From BJGN01 sp041159865 (GTDB lineage Bacteria > Bacteroidota > Bacteroidia > Chitinophagales > Saprospiraceae), in contig JBEAXK010000079.1 in assembly GCA_041159865.1 (NCBI GenBank), positions 1 to 64,000 of the forward strand: a stretch of 64,000 nucleotides of DNA. The letters run 5' to 3'. The stretch's first letter is position 1; each line of letters opens with the position of its first letter. Below the pieces are notes generated by a model. The model saw only the letters and a program-made list of their open reading frames with translations. It did no database searches and was not told the DNA's origin. Below, piece after piece: positions 52,936 through 62,689 of the stretch. The position numbers were made by a program, and so were the translations under genes.

Positions 52936-54648
52936 ATGAAACAATTGTTTATTCTCCCCTTTTTATTTCCCTGTTTCATTAATATGAACGCTCAGACGGT
53001 CATTCATGAAGAAATGTTGGGCAGGCCAACCAATAAATCGATAACGTTGCAGATTATCTTTTTAGAAGCAGCGGAAGTTGCCATCCAATATGGTTTGTCA
53101 CCCGCAAATTATACTAACCAATCACCCTGGAAAATATATCAGGCAAATGAACCTGCAGAAATTATACTGGATAATTTATTAGCTAATTCTACTTATTATT
53201 ATCGCGTAATCCATAGGAAACCCGGAGAAAATATAATTTTGACGAGGAAACAAGGCCAATTTGTTACTCAAAGACCAAAAGGTACTCCTTTCTCTTTTGT
53301 TATTCAGGCTGACCCACATTTAGATGAACAAAGTGACAGTGCTGTTTATAAAAAATGCCTTCAAAATCAGCTAGAGGATAACCCCGATTTTATGGTAGAT
53401 TTAGGTGATGTCCTTATGGCAGATAAACTAAAAAATGCATCCAATATAATTACAAGGGATACAATAGCTTTTAGGGCAAAGTTAATGCGTGATTACTATG
53501 CAATACAGTCACATGCAGTTCCAATGTTTTTTGTTTTGGGAAATCATGAAGGTGAAAGTGGCTGGTCAAGAAACGGAACAGCAAACAATGTGGCGGTTTG
53601 GGGAACCTTGGAAAGGAAGAAATATTTCCTGAATCCAAGTCCAGATTCTTTTTATTCAGGTGATAATACAAAACATGATTTTGTTGACTTAAGAGAGAAT
53701 TATTATGCATGGGAATGGGGGGATGCCCAATTTATAGTTCTTGATCCATATTGGTACACTAATGTGAAACCTGATTCTTTAAATGGTTGGCGTTGGACAT
53801 TGGGTAAAACTCAATATGATTGGTTGAAAACTACGCTCGAGTCTAGTAAAGCTACTTTTAAATTTGTTTTTTCTCACCAATTGGTAGGAGGTGATAAGAA
53901 TGGAAGAGGTGGAACTGAATTTGCAGAATTTTATGAGTGGGGAGGTAAAAATTTAAATAAAACTCCTGGATTTACCCAAAATAGACCAAATTGGTATAAA
54001 CCAGTCAGAGAATTATTAAAAGAAAACAAAGTCAATATATTTTTTCATGGACATGATCATTTTTTTGGAAAACAAGAAAAAGACTGTTTGATTTATCAGG
54101 AAGTTCCACAACCAAGTCATCCTAATTTTTCAAATGTTAATTATGCTAAGGAATATGGTTATTTCGAAGGTTTGATTCTCCCAAATTCTGGTCATTTAAG
54201 AATAAATGTTTCTCCAGATGGGGTAAAGGTGGAATATGTTAAGGTTTATTTACCGAAAAATGAAACAGCCAATAGAAAAAATAAAGATATAGCTGCAACT
54301 TATTACATTCCAAAGAACTATTGTTATGATTCTATCTCCACAGGGATCCCTGTTTTGTGGAATGCCAATTATTCAGATGAACTAGTATATCCTAATCCTG
54401 CAAATGAATCTGTCACTTTTTCTTTTTCACTTCGACAGGTAGAAAAATTAACCCTAAAAATATTAGATGTTAATGGCAAGGAAGTTAAAAATATACTAAA
54501 TGGGAATGCTGTTTATCCAGGAAATTATCAAATAGAATGGAATGGTCAAAATGACAACGGGCAGTTGCTTCCAGGTGGAATCTATATGTATCAAATCCAT
54601 AATGAAAAAGATATTATTAGTACCGGAAAAATTATCCTAGTGAGATAA
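52936..54648 (+). CDS. secreted metallophosphoesterase with T9SS sorting domain
   Basis: 570 residues; signal peptide to about NMNAQ. Residues 22-110 are a fibronectin-III-like purple-acid-phosphatase N-terminal domain. The catalytic domain shows all metal-ligand motifs: ADPHLD, DLGDVLMAD, LGNHEG, FSHQLVGG and HGHDHFFG. The last 90 residues (YPNPANESVTFSFSLRQVEK) start a T9SS type A sorting domain, with FlgD-like GQLLPGGIYMYQI and the end TGKIILVR. Exported phosphatase or phosphodiesterase. Confidence 0.88.
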   Translation: MKQLFILPFLFPCFINMNAQTVIHEEMLGRPTNKSITLQIIFLEAAEVAIQYGLSPANYTNQSPWKIYQANEPAEIILDNLLANSTYYYRVIHRKPGENIILTRKQGQFVTQRPKGTPFSFVIQADPHLDEQSDSAVYKKCLQNQLEDNPDFMVDLGDVLMADKLKNASNIITRDTIAFRAKLMRDYYAIQSHAVPMFFVLGNHEGESGWSRNGTANNVAVWGTLERKKYFLNPSPDSFYSGDNTKHDFVDLRENYYAWEWGDAQFIVLDPYWYTNVKPDSLNGWRWTLGKTQYDWLKTTLESSKATFKFVFSHQLVGGDKNGRGGTEFAEFYEWGGKNLNKTPGFTQNRPNWYKPVRELLKENKVNIFFHGHDHFFGKQEKDCLIYQEVPQPSHPNFSNVNYAKEYGYFEGLILPNSGHLRINVSPDGVKVEYVKVYLPKNETANRKNKDIAATYYIPKNYCYDSISTGIPVLWNANYSDELVYPNPANESVTFSFSLRQVEKLTLKILDVNGKEVKNILNGNAVYPGNYQIEWNGQNDNGQLLPGGIYMYQIHNEKDIISTGKIILVR

Positions 54649-54658
54649 GAGTAATTCC

Positions 54659-56107
54659 CTAACCCTTTTGCTCATTTTGAATCCTTAAAGTGGCTAATGC
54701 AGCAAAAATTAATAAAACGCCAGCAAATAAAATGGCTTTCCCTGGGTCATTATTCAAAAAGTTTTTTGATATAAATCCAAAGGTCAGGGTTTGAAATATC
54801 ATTGGAATAACAATCATCATGTTGATGATTCCCATATAAACCCCATACCTTTCTTTTGGTATATCATTGACTACCAATAAATAGGGAACGCCCATCATGC
54901 TGGCCCAAGCTATACCAAATCCAGTCATGGGTGCAAAAAGTAGGTATTTGTTTTCTATAAACGGGAACATTAAAAGACCTGCTCCAGCCAATAATAAACA
55001 TATAAAGTGAACTTGTTTTGGTCCATATTTCTGGGCTAAGCCAACTAAACTAAAAGCCGACAAAAAGGTAACTACATTGTACCATCCATTAACCAAACCT
55101 GTCCAACCTACAGCTTCCTCAAATAATACTTTATTTAAGGAAGGAGTGGTGTTCCATACGGATTGGGCAATACTTTTTGCAGCATTTTGCCAGTAACAAA
55201 ATAAAGCATACCATTGAAACAAATAAATCAAAGCTAATTTCCACATCACGTTGGGCATGACAAAAATAGCTTCTATGATTTCTAAATTCTGAGCAAATAA
55301 AATACGCAATATTTTGTTACTTTCCGTTTTTTGAATGGTATTTCGTAGTAAGTTGCGGAAAAATAAGGATGGAATCAATAAAACTAGTATGATAAAAAAG
55401 GCTAATAATGTAGTAATTATAGAAAGGAAAAATTGAATAACTGGATGTGGCATCCCCTCGTTTTTACGCTTCATCCAGGCTAATTCTTCGTCAGAAGGAG
55501 GGATTTCCGGGGTTTTATACATACTCCATGCAACAGACCCAATGGAACATACCGTTCCAAGGAAAAAAGAGGCATATACCCAATTTGGAAGAGATCCTGA
55601 ACGGCCAGGGATATAAAGCTGGAAAATAAACAGGGAAATATTGGCTAATGTAATTCCTAATCCTGTGAAAAAACTTTGTGAAAGAAATCCAGTTCCGTAC
55701 TGCTCTTCTGGTAGCTTATCTGCAATAAAAGCTCTATATGGTTCCATGGCAGTATTATTGGCAGCATCTAAAATCCATAATAATCCAGCTGCCATCCATA
55801 AGGTACTGCTGAAAGGATAAACAAATAAGCAAAGACTGCATAAAAGAGCTCCAATAAAGAAATAGGGCTTCCTTCTTCCAAACCTGGGGTGCCAGGTTTT
55901 ATCACTTAAAGCGCCAATAATTGGCTGAATCAATAGACCTGTCATGGGTCCTGCCAGATTTAAAAGGGGTATTTGGTCAGGTTGTGCACCTAACATATCA
56001 TAAATTGGGTTTACAGCGCTTTGCTGAAGACCAAAACTATATTGTATTCCAAAAAATCCCACATTCATATTGATGATCTGGGAAAAGGTTAAATGGGGCT
56101 TAGTCAT
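54659..56107 (-). CDS. MFS sugar transporter (SLC45/GPH-like)
   Basis: 482 residues with twelve predicted helices. NMNVGFFGIQYSFGLQQSAV at the start, LLIQPIIGALSDKTW with the loop RFGRRKPYFFIGA (motif A), and YRAFIADKLPEEQ are typical of the SLC45-type MFS sugar (maltose/sucrose) group. A long central cytoplasmic loop lies near residue 250. It is 9 bases after the LOG gene; neighbouring GH109 and metallophosphoesterase genes hint at carbohydrate use, without proof. Confidence 0.85.
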   Translation of the reverse strand: MTKPHLTFSQIINMNVGFFGIQYSFGLQQSAVNPIYDMLGAQPDQIPLLNLAGPMTGLLIQPIIGALSDKTWHPRFGRRKPYFFIGALLCSLCLFVYPFSSTLWMAAGLLWILDAANNTAMEPYRAFIADKLPEEQYGTGFLSQSFFTGLGITLANISLFIFQLYIPGRSGSLPNWVYASFFLGTVCSIGSVAWSMYKTPEIPPSDEELAWMKRKNEGMPHPVIQFFLSIITTLLAFFIILVLLIPSLFFRNLLRNTIQKTESNKILRILFAQNLEIIEAIFVMPNVMWKLALIYLFQWYALFCYWQNAAKSIAQSVWNTTPSLNKVLFEEAVGWTGLVNGWYNVVTFLSAFSLVGLAQKYGPKQVHFICLLLAGAGLLMFPFIENKYLLFAPMTGFGIAWASMMGVPYLLVVNDIPKERYGVYMGIINMMIVIPMIFQTLTFGFISKNFLNNDPGKAILFAGVLLIFAALATLRIQNEQKG

Positions 56108-56116
56108 ATTTATTTT

Positions 56117-56692
56117 TTATATCGCTGCAAAAGAAATGGCGTTTTTATCCCATTGCATGGATTGATTAATAGCCGTAATAACTTCCTCAGGTTGTTGAAC
56201 AAAAGCCCACATCTCAGCATGTATAGGCCGTAAAAAATTTTCAGAAACACATCGATCAAGCATCATTTTTAAGGGATCATAATATCCATTTGTATTTAAT
56301 ATGATGATGGGTTTGGTAAATTGCCCAAGCCTTTTTAAAGTAATAGCTTCCAGCAATTCTTCTAAGGTCCCGGTGCCTCCGGGAAGCGCAATTAAGGCAT
56401 CAATATTCTCAAGAAATTTAGCTTTCCGTTCGTGCATCGTATGGGTAAATTCAAAATCTGTTACCTTTTTATGTGCCCATTCAACTTCATTCATAAATTG
56501 AGGCATGATACCTTTTATTTTGCCGCCTTCTGCTAACACGGTATCTGCCAGCTTTCCCATCAGGCCGTGTCCACCGCCTCCATACACAATGTGAATATCT
56601 GAGTTTACTAATATCTTCGCCAGCCTTTCAGTTGCTTCAAAATATACATCGTCGATTTTAGAGCTCGATGCACAATAAATACATATTCGCAT
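56117..56692 (-). CDS. LOG family protein (TIGR00730 Rossmann fold)
   Basis: 191 residues. VYGGGGHGLMGKLADTVLAEGG and LPGGTGTLEELLEAI (PGGxGTxxE) are the two signatures of LOG proteins, which hydrolyse nucleoside 5'-monophosphates to base and ribose 5-phosphate (cytokinin-activating in plants). RKAKFL before the second motif supplies the conserved Arg. Starts divergent from the receptor gene at 56821. Confidence 0.92.
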   Translation of the reverse strand: MRICIYCASSSKIDDVYFEATERLAKILVNSDIHIVYGGGGHGLMGKLADTVLAEGGKIKGIMPQFMNEVEWAHKKVTDFEFTHTMHERKAKFLENIDALIALPGGTGTLEELLEAITLKRLGQFTKPIIILNTNGYYDPLKMMLDRCVSENFLRPIHAEMWAFVQQPEEVITAINQSMQWDKNAISFAAI

Positions 56693-56820
56693 AAGTTTGA
56701 ATTTGAGCTTACAAATTAACTTTTTGTAGCCTCAATATAGCCCATTTTAGAAATATATTTTTGATTCTTTATAACTGAACTCTTTTGAGCCTTTTAGGTT
56801 TCTATAAGTTCATAATACTC

Positions 56821-59202
56821 ATGATGTTTAGATTTATATCCGTTTTATGCTTTTTTTGCTTGTTTGTTGAGATAAATGCACAGTCTCTAAAAATTTTCGT
56901 AAAAGATAAAAGCAAAGAGCCACTCACTGGCGCTACAGTTCAGTTAATTAGAGCAGGAGATTCTTTAAACTTTAATGAGGTTTCTGATATAGATGGATTA
57001 ACTTCCTTTCTTAAAATGGAGACAGGTATTTATACGATTTATGCCAATTATATTGGGTTTAAAGAAAATATTTCTACCATTAGAATTGAAAAAAAAGCAT
57101 ACCAGATTGATATCTTATTGGAGGAATCAGCCTTAGATTTAGGAGAAGTTACCATTGTTGCTAAACGTCCTCTAATTAGTCAGGAAGATGACAAAATGAT
57201 CATTGACCCAGAACCATTGGCTGGTAGTAGCATGAGTACCCTGGAGGTTTTGGAAAAAACACCGGGGCTTTTTGTCGATCAGGATGGTAATATATTTCTG
57301 AATAGCGCCAGTCCTGCAATTGTCTATATAAATGGCAGAGAACAGAAAATGAGTGCCCAGGATATTGCCTCAATTTTGAGAAGTCTTCCTCCTGGGAACA
57401 TTCAGAAAATAGAAGTGCTGAGAACGCCTTCTGCAAAATATGATGCAGCAAGTTCAGGAGGAATTGTAAATGTAATCTTGAAAAAAGGAGTCAAAATTGG
57501 TCAAAATGGTTCCGTTAACTCTTCGATGAATCAAGGTCTTTATGGAAATCAATCTGTCGGTTTTAATCTGAATAATGGCGGAGAAAAACATGCCTCATAT
57601 CTAAATATTAATTATCTCAAAAGAGATGGTCTCGATGAATTAAACTCTACAAGAAACGGGGCTCTGGGTTCTCTGATTTCTCAAAATGCAAAAACAAGAA
57701 CACCAGGTTCTCAGGCATTTCTTGGCTTTGGTTATAATAAAGAAATAAAAAAATCATGGAATGTTAACACAGATACAAGGATAAATGTAAATGGGAATCA
57801 ATCTGAGGCGGAAAATATTACCCTTATTCAATCGGCTGAAAATCAATTACTTTCAAAAAATTTAAATACTATAAACAATCAAAATGATTTCCTTAGTGTA
57901 AATCAAGACCTTGGCTTAAATGTTAAAAATGATAGTACTGGTTTTGAATTGGACACTAAAGTAAGTCTTACTTATAACCAGAATAATGGTGCACAATTTT
58001 ACTCGTCTTCCTTTTCTTCGCCTTTTTCACAGATAATTGAAGGAAATGGGGATGCCATGCAAAAGAGAAAATTTCTCCTGACTCAAAGTGATCTTACCTT
58101 TAATTTACCCTGGACAATTAAAATGGAATCAGGATTTAAAGGTACTTTTCAACAATTTAGCAGTGATGCTGATTATTTTATTAAGGCAAATTCAGTTAAT
58201 AAGGTAGATGCTCTCAGAACAAACGCATTTAATTATACAGAAAATATAACGGCAGCTTATTTTCAGTTTTCTAAATCACTTCCCGGAAATCTACGAGTAA
58301 AAACAGGGCTAAGAGCAGAAAATACGTTTATGAATGGGAAGCAAAAAATCCCTTATGATACCAGTTTCCTTATCCAAAGACTCGATTTCTTTCCATACCT
58401 ATATATTAGCAGACCTATTTTCAAAATTGCCAGCTATGAATTAAATGCTTTCCTAATTTACAGAAGAACCCTGAATCGGCCAGATTATCAGAATTTGAAT
58501 CCAGCTATCAGATATGTAGATCAGTATTTTTATGAAACAGGAAATCCTGCCCTTAAACCTCAGTTTACAGACAATATAGAGGCGAATATTAGTTTCGATA
58601 ATATGCCGATTTTTGCCATCGGCAGAAATTATATCTCCGACATTTTTTCAAATGTGGTTTATCAGGACAAATTAAATAACAATGTTCTGGTTCGTACTTT
58701 TGATAATGTTGGAAAGAATAAAGAAACTTATTTTAGACTCATTGCGGCTATTCCTCCAGGTGGAAAATATTTTTTTGTTTTGGGAACCCAATATAATTTG
58801 AGCGAATATGATGGAATATATGAAAATAAACCGCTCACTTTCACAAGAGGGAGCTGGAGGTTTTTTACCTTCCACCAGGTTAAGTTATTTAAAGAAACTA
58901 AAATTAACCTAAGTGGATTTCTGCTGCTTCGGGGTCAACAGAATTTTTATGAGTTAAAAACTTTCGGGCAGCTTAATATTAGCATTAATCAATCTTTTCT
59001 AAATAAAAAATTAGTCCTTTCACTCAGTGGAAATGATATTTTGAGGTCAATGGTTACCGAATTTAGCTTGCAGCAGGGAAATGTTTTTACCGAAGGGGAT
59101 AGGTATTCCGATAACCGAAGAATTGGTTTGAATCTGAGATATGCCTTTGGTATTCAAAAAAAAGAACCAAGACAAGGTATTATACCCAACGATTTTGATT
59201 AA
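56821..59202 (+). CDS. TonB-dependent receptor-like outer membrane protein (OMP_b-brl_3)
   Basis: 793 residues from the first ATG (56821); the frame opens at TTG 56785. Signal peptide to NAQS. A CarboxypepD-reg-like domain (LKIFVKDKSKEPLTGATVQL) covers about 22-105. A plug follows with TLEVLEKTPGLFVDQDGNIF, YINGREQKMSAQDIASIL, LRSLPPGNIQKIEVLRTPSA and KYDAASSGGIVNVILKKG, all characteristic of the outer membrane beta-barrel protein family. A long barrel follows, ending in NLRYAFGIQKK and an unusual basic tail. No SusD partner. Ligand unknown. Confidence 0.88.
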   Translation: MMFRFISVLCFFCLFVEINAQSLKIFVKDKSKEPLTGATVQLIRAGDSLNFNEVSDIDGLTSFLKMETGIYTIYANYIGFKENISTIRIEKKAYQIDILLEESALDLGEVTIVAKRPLISQEDDKMIIDPEPLAGSSMSTLEVLEKTPGLFVDQDGNIFLNSASPAIVYINGREQKMSAQDIASILRSLPPGNIQKIEVLRTPSAKYDAASSGGIVNVILKKGVKIGQNGSVNSSMNQGLYGNQSVGFNLNNGGEKHASYLNINYLKRDGLDELNSTRNGALGSLISQNAKTRTPGSQAFLGFGYNKEIKKSWNVNTDTRINVNGNQSEAENITLIQSAENQLLSKNLNTINNQNDFLSVNQDLGLNVKNDSTGFELDTKVSLTYNQNNGAQFYSSSFSSPFSQIIEGNGDAMQKRKFLLTQSDLTFNLPWTIKMESGFKGTFQQFSSDADYFIKANSVNKVDALRTNAFNYTENITAAYFQFSKSLPGNLRVKTGLRAENTFMNGKQKIPYDTSFLIQRLDFFPYLYISRPIFKIASYELNAFLIYRRTLNRPDYQNLNPAIRYVDQYFYETGNPALKPQFTDNIEANISFDNMPIFAIGRNYISDIFSNVVYQDKLNNNVLVRTFDNVGKNKETYFRLIAAIPPGGKYFFVLGTQYNLSEYDGIYENKPLTFTRGSWRFFTFHQVKLFKETKINLSGFLLLRGQQNFYELKTFGQLNISINQSFLNKKLVLSLSGNDILRSMVTEFSLQQGNVFTEGDRYSDNRRIGLNLRYAFGIQKKEPRQGIIPNDFD

Positions 59203-59220
59203 CTTTAAGAAATTTTAAAG

Positions 59221-59616
59221 ATGAAAAAAATAATACCTTTTATTGCTTTTATAGCCTTCACAATGACTGCTTGTCAGCAGAAATTTAGTTCTGGAACTAA
59301 ATTTCCGCCTACAGGTTTAGTGAAAAAAGAGGTTTTCAAAGAAATGATTCATCTGAATAAGGTGCAATTGGTCGATGTAAGAACACCTGAGGAATTTTTG
59401 GCGGGACATATTGAAAATGCAAAGAATATCAATTTTAATGATTCAAATTTCAAACAAGTTATTTCTTCGACTTTAAATAAAAATAAACCAGTAGCTCTAT
59501 ATTGCCGGTCGGGGAGACGAAGTGCATCCGCTCTGGCTGTCTTAAAAGAAATGGGTTTCACAACGATTTATGACCTGGAAGGAGGTTTCCTGAATTGGCA
59601 ATCAACGCCTAAATAA
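59221..59616 (+). CDS. rhodanese-domain lipoprotein
   Basis: 131 residues; lipobox MTAC (Cys18). A single rhodanese domain: VQLVDVRTPEEFLAGHI and the active-site loop CRSGRRS with catalytic Cys95, then GFTTIYDLEGGFLNW. Sulfur transfer in the periplasm or outer membrane. It follows the receptor gene by 18 bases, so they may be co-transcribed; the crt genes follow after a 54-base gap with a hairpin. Confidence 0.88.
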   Translation: MKKIIPFIAFIAFTMTACQQKFSSGTKFPPTGLVKKEVFKEMIHLNKVQLVDVRTPEEFLAGHIENAKNINFNDSNFKQVISSTLNKNKPVALYCRSGRRSASALAVLKEMGFTTIYDLEGGFLNWQSTPK

Positions 59617-59637
59617 TTGGGCATTTCTAAACATTCA

Positions 59638-59674
59638 TTCTTCTTTTATGTTAACCTCTAAAAGAAGAATTTGA
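59638..59674 (+). promoter_or_regulatory. hairpin and 8-codon leader ORF overlapping the crtI start
   Basis: TTCTTCTTTTA (59638-59648) pairs perfectly with TAAAAGAAGAA (59659-59669), and the stem ends 1 base before the TTG start of crtI. An ATG at 59648 opens an 8-codon frame, MLTSKRRI, whose TGA stop (59672-59674) overlaps the TTG start (59671-59673) as TTGA. This suggests translational coupling, or occlusion of the crtI start by the hairpin. Chance is possible in AT-rich DNA. Confidence 0.45.
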
Positions 59675-61143
59675 AAAAGGTAATCGTTATTGGTTCTGGT
59701 TTTTCTGGCTTAGCAACTGCATGTTTCTTGGCAAAATCTGGTTTCGATGTAACTGTTTTAGAGAAAAATAGTTCTCCGGGAGGAAGAGCAAGAAAATTTG
59801 AAGAAAATGGTTTCGTTTTTGACATGGGACCTAGCTGGTATTGGATGCCAGATGTTTTTGATCGTTTTTTTGCACAGTTTGGAAAGAAAACATCTGATTA
59901 TTACAAGTTAGTTCGATTAGATCCTTCTTACAGAGTGTTTTTTGGTAAAGATGATTTCGTTGATTTGCCAACCAGTGAAAAAGATCAGGAAGAACTTTTC
60001 GAATCCTTCGAAAAGGGAAGTAAGTATTCTTTAAGGAAGTTCTTGAAGGAAGCTAAATATAAATATGATGTAGGAATCAACGAATTTGTTTTCAAGCCGA
60101 GTCATAGTATTATGGAGTTTGCAGAGCTACGATTGCTTATAAGTGCATTCAGGCTTCAGCTTTTTCAATCTATGGCTAAACATGTGAGAAAACTATTCAA
60201 ACATCCAAAATTATTAAAAATTCTTGAGTTTCCCGTTCTGTTTTTAGGAGCAACTCCCCAAAAAACGCCTGCTTTATATAGTCTCATGAATTATGCTGAC
60301 ATGCGTTTGGGTACCTGGTATCCACAAAAGGGCATGTTTGAAGTCATAAGGGCAATGGTCACATTAGCAGAGGATCTTGGCGTAAAATTTTTATATAATC
60401 AGGAGGTTCTTAAGGTAAATGTGACGGATGGAGTAGCAAAAAGTGTGGAGACAAAATCAGATATTTTCAAAGCTGATGTTGTTGTTGGAAGTGCAGATTA
60501 TCAACACCTGGATCAGCAGGTTCTGGAAAAAAAATATAGGAATTATAATGAAAAATACTGGGAAACCAGAGTAATGGCACCTTCCTCTTTGTTATTTTAT
60601 ATAGGAATCAATAAGAAAGTAAGTAATCTGTTGCATCATAATCTATTTTTTGATGAAGATTTCGATCAGCATGCAGTAGATATTTATGAAGAACCTGCAT
60701 GGCCCGAAAAACCACTGTTTTATGTTTCAGTTCCCTCCATGACTGATGAAACACTGGCTCCAGATGGACATGAAAATATGTTTATCCTCATACCTTTGGC
60801 GCCAGGATTAGAAGATAATGAAGAGAAAAGATTGTTTTATTTTGATTTGGTTATGAAACGTTTGGAAAAATTAACCAATCAAGATATAAATAAACATATT
60901 ATCTTTAAGCGTTCTTATGCACATCGGGATTTTGTGGCCGATTATCACGCTTTTAAAGGAAATGCCTATGGCTTAGCTAATACGCTTCTACAGACTGCCT
61001 TTTTAAAGCCTAAACTTAGGAACAAGAATATTTCAAATTTCTTTTATACAGGTCAATTGACTACTCCGGGGCCAGGTGTACCGCCCTCGTTGATTTCAGG
61101 CGAAGTTGTAGCTAAAGAAATTTCAAAACTGTTTAAATTGTAG
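59671..61143 (+). CDS. crtI: phytoene desaturase (CrtI)
   Basis: 490 residues from a TTG start, which lies right before the FAD-binding fold (KKVIVIGSGFSGLATACFL), so no later start fits. GRARKFEENGFVFDMGPSWY is the CrtI substrate-domain signature; the C-terminus YTGQLTTPGPGVPPSLISGE carries the second FAD-binding motif. It converts phytoene to lycopene through successive desaturations. First gene of the crtI-crtB-cruF-crtY operon. Confidence 0.95.
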   Translation: MKKVIVIGSGFSGLATACFLAKSGFDVTVLEKNSSPGGRARKFEENGFVFDMGPSWYWMPDVFDRFFAQFGKKTSDYYKLVRLDPSYRVFFGKDDFVDLPTSEKDQEELFESFEKGSKYSLRKFLKEAKYKYDVGINEFVFKPSHSIMEFAELRLLISAFRLQLFQSMAKHVRKLFKHPKLLKILEFPVLFLGATPQKTPALYSLMNYADMRLGTWYPQKGMFEVIRAMVTLAEDLGVKFLYNQEVLKVNVTDGVAKSVETKSDIFKADVVVGSADYQHLDQQVLEKKYRNYNEKYWETRVMAPSSLLFYIGINKKVSNLLHHNLFFDEDFDQHAVDIYEEPAWPEKPLFYVSVPSMTDETLAPDGHENMFILIPLAPGLEDNEEKRLFYFDLVMKRLEKLTNQDINKHIIFKRSYAHRDFVADYHAFKGNAYGLANTLLQTAFLKPKLRNKNISNFFYTGQLTTPGPGVPPSLISGEVVAKEISKLFKL

Positions 61144-61162
61144 CTCTCTAAATATTCACCCT

Positions 61163-61999
61163 ATGTTGTCCCTTTATAATCAAACTTGCTTAGAATGCAG
61201 CAGTCTTATTACCAGACGCTATAGTACTTCTTTTTCAATGGGTATAAGGGTTTTTGATAAAAAATACCGTTCCCCCATCTATGCAATTTATGGATTTGTA
61301 AGATTTGCGGATGAAATCGTTGATACCTTTCATGATTTCCCTAAAAAAGAATTATTGGACAAGTTTAGAAGAGACACCTATGAAGCTATCGAATCAGGTA
61401 TAAGTTTGAATCCGGTTCTTCATTCTTTCCAAAATGTTGTAAACAAATACAATATTGAGAAAGAGTTAATAGATGCTTTTTTAGACAGCATGGAGATGGA
61501 TTTAAATCTAAATTCGTATGAAGACAATTTGTACCAAAAATACATTTACGGATCAGCTGAGGTAGTGGGGTTAATGTGTCTTCGTGTTTTTGTTAACGGT
61601 GATGACCAATTATATCAGCATCTATATGCTTCAGCCAGAAGCTTAGGTTCTGCCTTTCAGAAAATCAACTTTTTACGTGACATTAAGAGTGATTTTGATG
61701 AACGTGGCAGGGTTTACTTTCCTGGGGTTGATTTCCGTAATTTTAATTTAAGGGATAAACTAGAAATTGAATCTGATATTAAAAAAGATTTTGATGATGC
61801 ACTTGTAGGTATTACTCAATTGCCACAGGGGGTTCGTTTTGGAGTCTATTTGGCTTACAAATATTATATAAAATTATTTCAAAAAATTAAATCTGCTTCA
61901 CCTACAAAGGTTAAGGAAGAAAGAATTCGTGTAAATGATAGTCGTAAAGTTGCTCTAATTTTTAGTTCAGCGGTCAGATTACGATTTAATTTATTTTAA
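61163..61999 (+). CDS. crtB: phytoene synthase (CrtB)
   Basis: 278 residues. The squalene/phytoene synthase fold has the first Asp-rich motif in YAIYGFVRFADEIVDTF and the second in FLRDIKSDFDERGRVYFPG; SRRYSTSF-like ITRRYSTSFS precedes them. It condenses two geranylgeranyl diphosphates to phytoene. 19 bases downstream of crtI. Confidence 0.95.
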   Translation: MLSLYNQTCLECSSLITRRYSTSFSMGIRVFDKKYRSPIYAIYGFVRFADEIVDTFHDFPKKELLDKFRRDTYEAIESGISLNPVLHSFQNVVNKYNIEKELIDAFLDSMEMDLNLNSYEDNLYQKYIYGSAEVVGLMCLRVFVNGDDQLYQHLYASARSLGSAFQKINFLRDIKSDFDERGRVYFPGVDFRNFNLRDKLEIESDIKKDFDDALVGITQLPQGVRFGVYLAYKYYIKLFQKIKSASPTKVKEERIRVNDSRKVALIFSSAVRLRFNLF

Positions 62000-62011
62000 T
62001 ATCCATTATAC

Positions 62012-62683
62012 ATGGACTCTCTTTTTAAATGGGTGAAAAAACTTAATATACCTGCAGAAGTGGGTATTATTGCATTTTTTTATGCATCAGGTATTGTTGC
62101 ACATATTATACCACAACTTAGAATTATTGCATTTTCTTTGACCGATTTATTCCTGTTTGGTATAAATGCCTTTTTATTAAAAGATATATTTGATAAGAAT
62201 AAAGGGAAAAGGTTACTTTTTTGGATTATTCCTGTTTATTTATTTACATTCTCCATGGAGGCTATGGGTGTGGCTACAGGAAAAATATTTGGAGCCTACC
62301 ATTATGGAAGTAATATGCATCTTAAAGTTTTGGGGGTTCCTTTAGTAATTGCATTTAATTGGTTAGTTCTGGCTTTAGCGGTAAATGGTTTAGCATTAAA
62401 ATTCTTTTCAAATAAGTGGGTTGTTTCCCTATTTTCTGGATTACTTATTTCTTGCTATGATTTTTTTATAGAACCAGTGGCAATCAATTTAGATTATTGG
62501 AAATGGGTAAACGTGGATGTTCCTGTACAAAATTATATTGCGTGGTGTATAATCGGTTTTGCAGTATCCTTACCCTTACACGTTTTTAAGTTCAAATTTT
62601 ATTCCCCCCTTTTGATACCCTATTTATTTATACAATGGGTCTATTTCAATATTCTTGTTTTATTAAATATAAAATTCCAATAA
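62012..62683 (+). CDS. cruF: CruF-like carotenoid 1',2'-hydratase (DUF422)
   Basis: 223 residues with about seven membrane helices. SMEAMGVATGKIFGAYHYG, GVPLVIAFNWLVLALAVNGL and SCYDFFIEPVAINLDYWKW are the DUF422 signature blocks with conserved E, D and W. CruF enzymes hydrate the psi end of gamma-carotene or lycopene at C1'. Its presence beside CrtY implies carotenoids with one cyclic and one 1'-hydroxylated end. Confidence 0.85.
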   Translation: MDSLFKWVKKLNIPAEVGIIAFFYASGIVAHIIPQLRIIAFSLTDLFLFGINAFLLKDIFDKNKGKRLLFWIIPVYLFTFSMEAMGVATGKIFGAYHYGSNMHLKVLGVPLVIAFNWLVLALAVNGLALKFFSNKWVVSLFSGLLISCYDFFIEPVAINLDYWKWVNVDVPVQNYIAWCIIGFAVSLPLHVFKFKFYSPLLIPYLFIQWVYFNILVLLNIKFQ

Positions 62684-62689
62684 TTAAAC

